NCBI GenBank assembly: GCA_023436605.1
Contig: JAEZIQ010000159.1
Coordinates: 1 to 22,474, forward strand
Length of the DNA stretch: 22,474 bases
Direction: 5' to 3'
Source of the DNA: Actinomycetes bacterium
GTDB taxonomy: Bacteria; Actinomycetota; Thermoleophilia; Solirubrobacterales; 70-9
Part shown: piece by piece, positions 16,681-22,474 of the stretch
Numbering within the stretch: the first letter of the stretch is position 1
Layout: each line of letters starts with the position of its first letter
Made by a program: the position numbers and the translations under genes
The notes under the pieces: model-generated
What the model saw: the letters and a program-made list of their open reading frames with translations, nothing else
Told to the model about the DNA's origin: nothing
Database searches by the model: none

Positions 16681-16965
16681 TCAGGCCTGACCCCGGATGG
16701 TCGAACGGGAGCCCAGCTTCGACCAGATCAGGACGACGATGACCGCTCCGATTACCGAACCGATGATTCCGGACGCCTGGAAGAAACCGTCGTCGATGTC
16801 CTTGCCGAAGATCAGGGCGCCGAGGAAGCCACCCACAAACGAGCCGATGATGCCGACCAGGATGGTCATCGGGATTGACATCTCCTGTTTCCCGGGGACC
16901 AGAAGCCGGGCGATCGCGCCGGCGATCAGTCCCACGATGATCAGGCCGATGATGAAACCGAGCAT
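16681..16965 (-). CDS. GlsB/YeaQ/YmgE family small membrane protein
   Basis: A 94-residue protein with three hydrophobic helices: GFIIGLIIVGLIAGAIARLL, MTILVGIIGSFVGGFLGALI and GIIGSVIGAVIVVLIW. The P-G-K between helices 1 and 2 and the glycine pattern GSFVGGFLGALIFG are typical of the 'transglycosylase-associated' family, small stress-induced inner membrane proteins of unclear function. The start at 16965 has GGAGG seven bases upstream. It lies 68 bp downstream of the YrhK-like gene on the same strand, so co-transcription is possible. Confidence 0.9.
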   Translation of the reverse strand: MLGFIIGLIIVGLIAGAIARLLVPGKQEMSIPMTILVGIIGSFVGGFLGALIFGKDIDDGFFQASGIIGSVIGAVIVVLIWSKLGSRSTIRGQA

Positions 16966-17033
16966 GAGAAAACCTCCAGATTGGGGTGGTCAGTAGACCT
17001 TTACCCCGGGGCGAACGTTTCCATTCGCGGAGC

Positions 17034-17690
17034 TCACTCTTCGCCGGGATGCGGTCCGTTGCCGTTCAGTACCGGGTCCGGTGAGCGGTCGGCCTCCGGT
17101 TTGAGCAGGATCGCGGCCCAAAAGAAACAGATCGCGCCGATTAGGGTGCCGAGATTGACCCAGTCGGTATTCAGCGGTTCGCCGGTAGATGGGTTGATCC
17201 AGGCAAAAATGGCCGAGATCATGAAGGCAATCGATCCTGCCATGTTGAGCCAGGTGGTCCACCAATTTCGAGCTTCGGGATCCCAGAGTGACTCGCGATG
17301 CGTCGTGGCCCGAACCGCGAGGATTGAGGCAACCATGAAGCAGATCGACCCGACGAAGTCCGGTCGCCAGCCCATGTGTTCGAAAAGGCCGGGGTCGATC
17401 GTGCCAAGGAGTGCGAGCAAAGTCGAGACGTTGAAGGCGAGGGTTCCGACGAACTGAATCGCGGCCGACCACCAGTCATCCCAGGCGTCGGCGGAGGCCC
17501 AGCCGCCCTTCTGCCAGCGCCCGGTCAGTCGCAATTGGGTGAAGCCGGCGATCGTGAAGAAGATCGAACCGAGGAAGTAAGTCAGGTTGTCGGCAGTCAC
17601 CCCGACCACGCCGAGGTAGCCCGGCAGGGCACCAAGCGCGAACAGCAATGAACCGATCGCAAAGCCGCGCATCTCTCGACGTACCGTCAA
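17034..17690 (-). CDS. YrhK-like integral membrane protein
   Basis: A 218-residue protein with about six hydrophobic helices. The N-terminal GSLLFALGALPGYLGVVG and YFLGSIFFTIAGFTQL resemble the YrhK domain (helix hairpins of unknown function), and a similar pattern recurs at FVGSICFMVASILAV and NLGTLIGAICFFWAAILL, suggesting an internal duplication. The C-terminus is a Pro/Gly-rich polar tail. The start is TTG at 17690 with GAGGGG eight bases upstream; an ATG at 17672 is the alternative but has no spaced ribosome site. Function unknown. Confidence 0.72.
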   Translation of the reverse strand: MTVRREMRGFAIGSLLFALGALPGYLGVVGVTADNLTYFLGSIFFTIAGFTQLRLTGRWQKGGWASADAWDDWWSAAIQFVGTLAFNVSTLLALLGTIDPGLFEHMGWRPDFVGSICFMVASILAVRATTHRESLWDPEARNWWTTWLNMAGSIAFMISAIFAWINPSTGEPLNTDWVNLGTLIGAICFFWAAILLKPEADRSPDPVLNGNGPHPGEE

Positions 17691-17768
17691 CTTGCTTACC
17701 CCTCGTTCAGATGACCGGGCACCGGCGCAGCGTATCCGACCTCCGATCGGTAGATTCTCTCCTCTCGC

Positions 17769-17842
17769 GGTGGGCGTAGCTCAGCTGGTAGAGCTCCTGG
17801 TTGTGGTCCAGGCGGTCGCGGGTTCGATCCCCGTCGCTCACC
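17769..17842 (+). tRNA. tRNA-His (anticodon GTG)
   Basis: Acceptor GTGGGCG/CGCTCAC, D arm GCTC/GAGC, anticodon stem CCTGG/CCAGG around TTGTGGT (anticodon GTG), T arm GCGGG/CCCGT with TTCGATC. The extra G at 17769 (position -1) and discriminator C at 17842 are the marks of tRNA-His. CCA is not encoded. No second copy of its 3' end is seen downstream in the window. Confidence 0.96.
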
Positions 17843-18039
17843 CCTCATTAGTCCCAAGTGGCGCTCTAAGAAGTGTCGCTGCGAGGGACGCGACCGAAAT
17901 CCCTTCTTTTGGTCTGCAGGCAGGGGAAGTCTGCGGCTTAGAAGACTCCCTGTCACGCGTTCGAGGGCTGATCTGTGCGTAACCCACGTGCTTGCTCAAG
18001 GTAATTGGGACAGGTCAGGATGACTCACGAAAGGGAGTT

Positions 18040-18642
18040 TTGAAACACGGCAGCAAGAACCGATGGAAGATCCTCCTGGCGGCCACACTTGTAGTGCCCG
18101 TTTTGATTGTGGCTGGATGCGACGGCGACAACAACTCAAAGATCAATGCCCTCCAGATTTCTTCGACTGGCACTGTGAAGGGTGTCGGTGTCGGTTCCAC
18201 TTCTGCTGAACTCAGGGACGCTTTCGGAGTTCCGGTCGAGGACAAGCTCTACTACCCGGTGGAACCTGCGAACGCTGATCCCGATGTGGACCACAAGTGG
18301 TCCGAGATCACCGGTCCGTACCACTACGGCCCCGGCGGACCTCCAGACCGGGTTCAGCGAACCCTCATCTATGACGACATTTCCTTCTACACGGTCCGGG
18401 GCAAGGTCATCGGGTACCTGATCACGGGCGAGGGCGCCAGAACCTCGGAAGGTCTAAAGATCGGCGACTCCCTGGACAAGGCGAAGGAGATCTACCCTGA
18501 CGCAAGATGTGAGGAATCCTGGCAGGGCGAGACCACCTCTGTCCGCGAAGCACACTGCGACGTCGAGCTCACCGGAGCCAGCCTGAACGTGACCGACGAT
18601 CCAATCGAGAGCTTCACGGTTGGCGCGAACGCACTCCGCTAG
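18040..18642 (+). CDS. Putative lipoprotein with two BamE-like motifs
   Basis: About 200 residues. A basic start and hydrophobic stretch end in LIVAGC, a lipobox with Cys27, so it should be lipid-anchored outside the membrane. Two similar segments, VKGVGVGSTSAELRDAFG (about 47-64) and EGLKIGDSLDKAKEIYP (about 137-153), resemble the 'G-x-x-x-G-(S/D)-(T/S)-x-x-x-(L/A)' turn-helix of BamE/SmpA-type folds. I do not recognise a named family. The start is uncertain: TTG at 18040 has GGGAG only two bases upstream; a TTG at 17992 is possible but would bury the signal. Confidence 0.68.
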   Translation: MKHGSKNRWKILLAATLVVPVLIVAGCDGDNNSKINALQISSTGTVKGVGVGSTSAELRDAFGVPVEDKLYYPVEPANADPDVDHKWSEITGPYHYGPGGPPDRVQRTLIYDDISFYTVRGKVIGYLITGEGARTSEGLKIGDSLDKAKEIYPDARCEESWQGETTSVREAHCDVELTGASLNVTDDPIESFTVGANALR

Positions 18643-18716
18643 GGAGACACGTGACGAAACCCGAGAGTTTGACGTAGAACCGACAGGTAGTCGACGCAGT
18701 GGAAAGGATTTCAAGG

Positions 18717-19211
18717 ATGAAGTTGCCGGGAAGTCGGTTCGCCCCAATCTCGCTTCTCCTACTACTCGCGCTAGCACTTGCCAGCATGAGCTCGACTGCC
18801 CCCGCGAAGGTGATCGGACAATCAGTTCGGATCGACGAGTTCACCAAGGCGAAATGGCCTGGAACGTACTCGGGAAACTGGCGAGTCCGAACAAACCGGG
18901 GGCTAGTGGTCAAAGTCGCATTCACGGCCGGATGGAACCGCAAAGCCAGGGCGATTCAAGACATCACGCCGCGAGCGAAAGTCCGAGGCGTAAAACGCCG
19001 CTTCTCACTTCGGCGTCTGGATCAAGTGAAGCGAGGAGTAATCAGGTATCTCGGAAGAACCGATGTGGAAGGGTGGATTGCTGGAACCAACATCTTCCAG
19101 AATCGTGTCTACATCGCGCTTCCACATGCAGAAGTCCGGGCGGCACTCAAGGAACGCTACGGTCGCGCCATAAGGCTAAGGACCATCGACGGTGTTCCAT
19201 CACCCGCCTAA
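18717..19211 (+). CDS. Exported basic protein of unknown function
   Basis: About 164 residues from the ATG at 18717. A signal peptide (KLPGSRFAPISLLLLLALALASM, cleavage near APA) is followed by a strongly basic domain with many Arg/Lys (for example RGVKRRFSLRRLDQVKRG). No family is recognised. AAAGGA eight bases upstream of 18717 supports this start over the GTG at 18699. It follows the lipoprotein gene by 74 bp on the same strand, so the two may be co-expressed at the cell surface. Spread of hydrophobic positions suggests a folded domain, not a chance frame, but support is moderate. Confidence 0.6.
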   Translation: MKLPGSRFAPISLLLLLALALASMSSTAPAKVIGQSVRIDEFTKAKWPGTYSGNWRVRTNRGLVVKVAFTAGWNRKARAIQDITPRAKVRGVKRRFSLRRLDQVKRGVIRYLGRTDVEGWIAGTNIFQNRVYIALPHAEVRAALKERYGRAIRLRTIDGVPSPA

Positions 19212-19582
19212 GGCGTCCCGAAGCGCGTGACGTGAAGTTTCGGGTCGTGAAGGCGTACAAACACCGCTCCCAACCACCCCAGGCCCCGCGTCCAGAGCGG
19301 TCTCCTGACTTCTTAGAACAGTCACCCCTCGTTTATTTGTCTGGCCCTCTAGGACGTGGAGCTTGGCGAGCACCGTCAAAGGCCGACCCAATGATCGGGG
19401 CCCGAGGCATCTCGAAGTACCGGTGGCCGGCCAGGAAGCGAACGCGTAGGCGGCTCGCGACTTGTCTGCGGCGTCAGCCCTCGTTTCGCGAAGGGGAAGG
19501 CGTTCCTGTCCGATACGCGGTTCCTCGGATCGCAGCCGCTTGATCGCCGGATGCAGGCTGGGGTTCGGTCGGGAAGCGAAAC

Positions 19583-19608
19583 TCCCACAGATCTGTCCGA
19601 CTGTGGGA
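19583..19608. promoter_or_regulatory. Perfect 8-bp inverted repeat
   Basis: TCCCACAG, ten bases, CTGTGGGA. As RNA it forms a stable hairpin; no T-run follows on either strand, so it is not a standard terminator. It may be an operator or part of a small RNA. Confidence 0.4.
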
Positions 19609-19747
19609 AAACTATTGGGCATCAAGTTTGGACATTTGGATTCGTTTCGACCCACGGCTGCGAAGTTGTTATCGGTGCAATCCGGCTTTTAGCTTGAGAA
19701 GACCAGTTATAGGCACTCTGTTTCGGTGGAGCCTAAATGTCCGACAC

Positions 19748-19777
19748 TTGACTTTTAGGTCGAAATGTGTCTATCTT
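19748..19777 (+). promoter_or_regulatory. Promoter of the DUF1185 operon
   Basis: TTGACT (19748-19753), 18-base spacer, TATCTT (19772-19777). The start would be near 19784, giving a leader of about 56 bases before the ATG at 19840. TGTC-C-GACA (19739-19747) abuts the -35, and CCTAAA (19732-19737) and TTTAGG (19754-19759) flank it, so a regulator site here is plausible. Confidence 0.5.
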
Positions 19778-19839
19778 TCCGGCTGAGGTCAGTTGATCGG
19801 ACTGGTAGCTGGCGAACACCCGAAAGCAAAAGAGGACAG

Positions 19840-20412
19840 ATGGAAGGCCGTATTCGCAAAGTCGTGACCATGACCGAAGAGGTCAGGATCGAGGGCGACA
19901 AGGAAGCAGCGACGCCGTGGCGCCTGGCCGGAGCCGCCGCCGTGATCGAGAACCCCTTCGCAGGCAGGTACGTCGAAGATCTGGACCCACTGCTCGATCA
20001 TTACTGCCCCGAACTTGGTCCACTGCTGGGCGACCTCGTCGCCGAGCTTCTCGGGGCACCGGCAGAGGCCTTCGGCAAGGCGGGAATCGCCGGCCTCGAC
20101 GGTGAAGTCGAGCACGTTGCGGGAATCCTCCACAATCTCGTGTTCGGCAACCCTGTGCGGAAGGCGCTCGGCGCCACCTCCCTGCTTCCTTCGACCGAAA
20201 AGCGGGCCGCCGCCGGAGCCACGATCGATGTGCCACTCAAGCATGTCCATGACCACACCGTCCGGTCGCACCACCAGACCTACGAGATGAGGGTTCCGGA
20301 TGCACCGCGGGACAACGAGCTGTTGATCGCGGTCGCGGCCGCCACGACCGGCCGACCTCACTCCCGGCTGGGCGAGTTCGCCAGCGAAGCGCCGGCCGAC
20401 ATCAGCGCATGA
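19840..20412 (+). CDS. Amino acid synthesis family protein (DUF1185)
   Basis: A 190-residue protein matching the DUF1185/AA_synth family as I remember it: an N-terminal strand IRKVVTMTEEVRIEG, then AAAVIENPFAGRYVEDLDPLLD (about 33-54), a mid GKAGIAGLDGEVEHVAGILH, LLPSTEKRAAAGATIDVPL and a C-terminal AVAAATTGRPHSRLGE. Structures are known for the family but no firm reaction; the name 'amino acid synthesis' is historical. Members often sit beside amidases and hydrolases, as here. The start at 19840 has AGAGGA closely upstream; the frame extends to 19765 without support. The stop shares ATGA with the next gene. Confidence 0.82.
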   Translation: MEGRIRKVVTMTEEVRIEGDKEAATPWRLAGAAAVIENPFAGRYVEDLDPLLDHYCPELGPLLGDLVAELLGAPAEAFGKAGIAGLDGEVEHVAGILHNLVFGNPVRKALGATSLLPSTEKRAAAGATIDVPLKHVHDHTVRSHHQTYEMRVPDAPRDNELLIAVAAATTGRPHSRLGEFASEAPADISA

Positions 20413-21311
20413 GCAAAGTTGCATTCATCGGCCTCGGACGCATGGGCGCGCCGATGGCCGGATTCGTTCTCGGGGGCGGACACCAGCTGACGGTGTTCGA
20501 CGTCGACAAGGTTGCGGTGAACCAACTCGTCGAGCAGGGCGCCTCCGCCGCGGCGACCGCGGCGGAGGCCGTGGCCGATGCCGAGTTCGTGATCACCAGT
20601 CTGCCCGACCCGCCAGTGGTAGAGAAGGTCTACTTCGGTGAAGGCGGTCTGGTGGACCAGATCAAGCCTGGGACCGTTCTGATCGACACCAGCACCAGTT
20701 CTCCCGCGCTCGCCCGTCGAATAAGCGAGGCCGCTGCAGAAAAAGGAGCGGGGGCCATCGACGCGCCCGTCAGCGGCGGGCCCATGGGAGCACAGGCTGG
20801 AACGCTGGCGATCATGGTAGGCGGCACCAAGGAGGACTTCGAGAAGTCATTGCCGGTCATTGAGCTGTTCGGGAAAACGATTCGTCACATGGGCGATCCC
20901 GGTGCCGGTCAGGTGACCAAACTGATCAACAATCTGCTCGCCGGCTGTTATATGGCTGCGATCAGCGAAGCTGCGGCGATTGCCATCCGGGAGGGCATCG
21001 ACGGTCTGATGCTGTTCGAAGTGCTCTCCAATGGCACCGGAAACTCCCGGGTCCTACACACCAGATACCCGGTGCCAGGGGCGCTGGCGGAGGTTCCGGC
21101 GTCGAATAACTGGGAGCCGCTCTTCCCCGTCGATCTGGCGGCCAAGGACCTTGATCTGGCCTTGGCTATGGCCGATGATCTGGGTCTCGATTTGCCGATG
21201 ACGAGCACCGCAAGGGGGCAGTACGCCCGGGTTCAGGAATCGGGTGACGGCGGACTCGACTACTCGGCCGTCGCTCGGCTGCTCCAGGAGGACGAGGCGC
21301 AGAACGGTTGA
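20409..21311 (+). CDS. NAD(P)-dependent beta-hydroxyacid dehydrogenase
   Basis: A 300-residue member of the 3-hydroxyisobutyrate/6-phosphogluconate dehydrogenase superfamily. The coenzyme motif is IGLGRMGAPM (7-16), with Asp31 at the end of the second strand favouring NAD+. The substrate loop DAPVSGGPMGAQ (118-129) and catalytic Lys171 in GAGQVTKLINN are intact, as is the late FPVDLAAKDLDLAL segment. It oxidises a beta-hydroxy acid to a semialdehyde or ketoacid, or works in reverse. Being coupled to DUF1185 and near an amidase, the true substrate is probably a pathway-specific hydroxy acid, as for 2-hydroxymethylglutarate in nicotinate breakdown, but this is only an analogy. Confidence 0.92.
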   Translation: MSKVAFIGLGRMGAPMAGFVLGGGHQLTVFDVDKVAVNQLVEQGASAAATAAEAVADAEFVITSLPDPPVVEKVYFGEGGLVDQIKPGTVLIDTSTSSPALARRISEAAAEKGAGAIDAPVSGGPMGAQAGTLAIMVGGTKEDFEKSLPVIELFGKTIRHMGDPGAGQVTKLINNLLAGCYMAAISEAAAIAIREGIDGLMLFEVLSNGTGNSRVLHTRYPVPGALAEVPASNNWEPLFPVDLAAKDLDLALAMADDLGLDLPMTSTARGQYARVQESGDGGLDYSAVARLLQEDEAQNG

Positions 21312-21380
21312 CCGGCAGTCCCGATCCTTCAGGATCTAACTAGTCACACGAAACAGAAGCAAACTAAGAGGAGAACGAGA

Positions 21381-22349
21381 ATGTGTGGTGACAACGCAGT
21401 TTTCGACGCGATGCGAAAGAACATCGCGGCAAACGACGCGGAGTTCCGCGTAGCCAGTCGGAGTCCCTGGGGCCCCGACGACGAGATCGGAATGCTCAAC
21501 TTCGTCGATGACATCGACGCTGCCGGGCTGCTGGCCCGAACGACCGGCCGGGTCTACGACCTCGCTACGGACTACTTCATCGGGATGCCGCATTGGCGGG
21601 ACTTCGGCGACCAGCCCTACTCGATCTGGATGTCGCACACTCCGAACGGCTCGGTGGTCGACAACGTGATCGGCTGCGGTGACAAGGAGAATCACCTGGT
21701 CAGCTACTCGGGTGACTCGATCATGATGTACACCCACTGCGGCACGCATATCGATACGTTCAACCACTTCGGGTACAACCACGAAATATGGAACGGTTTC
21801 AAGGAATCGGAGCATCTGGGCAGCCGACACTGGGACGTCTGTGGGGCCGACAAGCACCCTCCGATAATTTCCCGCGCCGTCCTGCTCGATGTGGCGAAGG
21901 CGAACAACACCGACCTGCTCCCGTCAGGCTTCGCGATCGGCGAGGAAGAGATTCGCGAGACCATGAAGCAGCAGGGCACCGAGATCCTTCCGGGGGATGT
22001 CGTCCTGATCCGTACCGGTCGGATGACCCTGTGGCCAGACAGCGACGCATTCATCAACGACGAGCCCGGCATCAACCGGTCCGGGGCCGAGTTCCTTTCG
22101 AAGCAGGGGGCGATGATCATTGGCGCCGACAACATCGCGCTCGAAGTGCGGCCGTCCGAAGATCCGGAGAACTTCCACGTGGTTCACTCCTACCTGTTGG
22201 CCGAAGCGGGCGTCGTGATCCTTGAGATGGCCTGCCTCGAAGAACTCGCCAAGGACGAGGTCTATGAGTTCGCTTTCATGGGATCCTGCCTCAAGCTTCG
22301 CGGCTCCACGGGAAGTCCGATGCGCCCGGTGGCGATGGCCCTTCAGTGA
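21381..22349 (+). CDS. Cyclase-family metal-dependent hydrolase
   Basis: A 322-residue protein of the cyclase superfamily (PF04199), which includes kynurenine formamidase and isatin hydrolase. WGPDDEIGMLNFVD near the N-terminus is the usual opening of the long-form members. The metal site HCGTHIDTFNHF matches HxGTHxDxxxH (Mn/Zn ligands). A later RAVLLDVA and LPGDVVLIRTG are also typical. These enzymes hydrolyse cyclic amides, formamides or lactones. It has GAGGAG about eight bases before the ATG and sits 69 bp after the dehydrogenase. With the amidase that follows, ring opening then amide hydrolysis of a nitrogen compound is a reasonable guess. Confidence 0.9.
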   Translation: MCGDNAVFDAMRKNIAANDAEFRVASRSPWGPDDEIGMLNFVDDIDAAGLLARTTGRVYDLATDYFIGMPHWRDFGDQPYSIWMSHTPNGSVVDNVIGCGDKENHLVSYSGDSIMMYTHCGTHIDTFNHFGYNHEIWNGFKESEHLGSRHWDVCGADKHPPIISRAVLLDVAKANNTDLLPSGFAIGEEEIRETMKQQGTEILPGDVVLIRTGRMTLWPDSDAFINDEPGINRSGAEFLSKQGAMIIGADNIALEVRPSEDPENFHVVHSYLLAEAGVVILEMACLEELAKDEVYEFAFMGSCLKLRGSTGSPMRPVAMALQ

Positions 22350-22379
22350 ACCTCTCCCGAGGAACGAAGGAGACGGTCC

Positions 22380-22474
22380 ATGACGGATAAAGCGGACCGG
22401 CTAAATGCCTTCGTGTCTATGACCAGCGAGCGCGGGCCCGGTACCGCGCTCGCGGTCAAGGACCACATCGACGT
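22380..22474 (+). CDS. Amidase signature family, N-terminal fragment
   Basis: The first 31 residues only; the gene runs off the right edge. RLNAFVSM followed by GPGTALAVKDHIDV is the standard opening of amidase-signature enzymes; the Lys in AVKD is the first residue of the Ser-cisSer-Lys triad. GGAG lies seven bases upstream, and the gene is 30 bp after the cyclase-family gene, so it is the fourth member of the operon. Substrate cannot be told from this part. Confidence 0.8.
   Translation, partial: MTDKADRLNAFVSMTSERGPGTALAVKDHID

Larger units (their letters stand above)
19212..19839. other. About 630 bp without a convincing gene
   Basis: Open frames exist on both strands but none has a ribosome site, a recognisable domain or neighbour support. 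The right half is AT-richer than the rest of the window. It holds a hairpin at 19583-19608 and the promoter of the next operon at 19748-19777. It could be a decayed gene or a regulatory/RNA region; I see no tRNA, tmRNA or known structured RNA. Confidence 0.5.

Noticed and set aside
17696..17956. Minus-strand frame with RRGSNPRPPGPQPGALP
   Set aside because: A familiar false protein from the antisense of tRNA-His.
17692..17982. Frame reading GVAQLVELLVVVQAVAGS across tRNA-His
   Set aside because: A familiar false protein from sense translation of a tRNA gene; no ribosome site.
18620..19543. 307-codon plus-strand frame
   Set aside because: Overlaps the exported-protein gene out of frame, with basic low-complexity sequence and no domain; the signal peptide supports the other frame.
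19200..19655. Minus-strand sequence ADKSRAAYAFAS resembling a tmRNA proteolysis tag
   Set aside because: No stop follows the tag, no tRNA-like ends (TTCGAC start, GGTTCGA T-loop) are found on that strand, so it is not a tmRNA.
17818..22474. Possible integrated element at tRNA-His
   Set aside because: No integrase and no repeat of the tRNA 3' end downstream within the window; kept only as a low-grade suspicion.

Overview
The window is high-GC bacterial chromosome. Codon use, a GHKL kinase paired with a NarL-type regulator, an F420-type PPOX protein, abundant exported proteins and many candidate leaderless starts suggest an actinobacterium. My best guess is a deep-branching lineage such as Thermoleophilia/Solirubrobacterales, but this is inference from style and not a marker-gene placement. 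Most genes look like ordinary chromosomal content. There is no CRISPR array, phage or insertion sequence that I can support.

Layout. (1) 1-3838, all on the minus strand: a GAF-domain histidine kinase and its NarL/LuxR response regulator (GTGA overlap), then a 101-bp gap rich in dyads, then fabD-fabH-fabG (overlapping starts and stops; fabG runs off the left edge). These three begin type II fatty acid synthesis: malonyl loading, first condensation and ketoreduction. (2) 3839-9724: a predicted Tat-exported lipoprotein oxidase with bicovalent FAD motifs, a hot-dog thioesterase, an F420/PPOX-type protein, a metallo-beta-lactamase-like protein with a poor metal site, a secreted SGNH hydrolase and msrA. 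(3) 9826-12245: a large GT-C-like membrane glycosyltransferase with an acidic Ala-Glu tail, then tRNA-Arg(TCT). (4) 12207-13439: an MFS transporter whose last codons are read from the antisense strand of that tRNA. (5) 13530-14142: an AT-rich promoter with a perfect palindrome, driving a small coiled-coil plus helix-turn-helix protein that may be nucleoid-associated, closed by a strong terminator. (6) 14150-17690: zinc alcohol dehydrogenase coupled to a thioesterase, an RhtA-like exporter, a GlsB/YeaQ-type protein and a YrhK-like membrane protein. (7) 17769-19839: tRNA-His(GTG), followed by two exported proteins I cannot name and about 630 bp with no convincing gene. (8) 19840-22474: a tightly packed operon of a DUF1185 'amino acid synthesis' protein, a beta-hydroxyacid dehydrogenase, a cyclase/isatin-hydrolase-type metal hydrolase and the start of an amidase. 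It is probably a catabolic route for a nitrogen-containing compound whose substrate is unknown.

Points of most interest: the two-component system directly upstream of fabD with a 24-bp dyad near -73; a palindrome covering the fabD -10 box; a recurring layout in which a -10 hexamer lies 6-9 nt before the start codon and no Shine-Dalgarno is visible (seven genes); the tRNA-derived tail of the MFS protein; the candidate nucleoid protein; and the DUF1185 catabolic operon.
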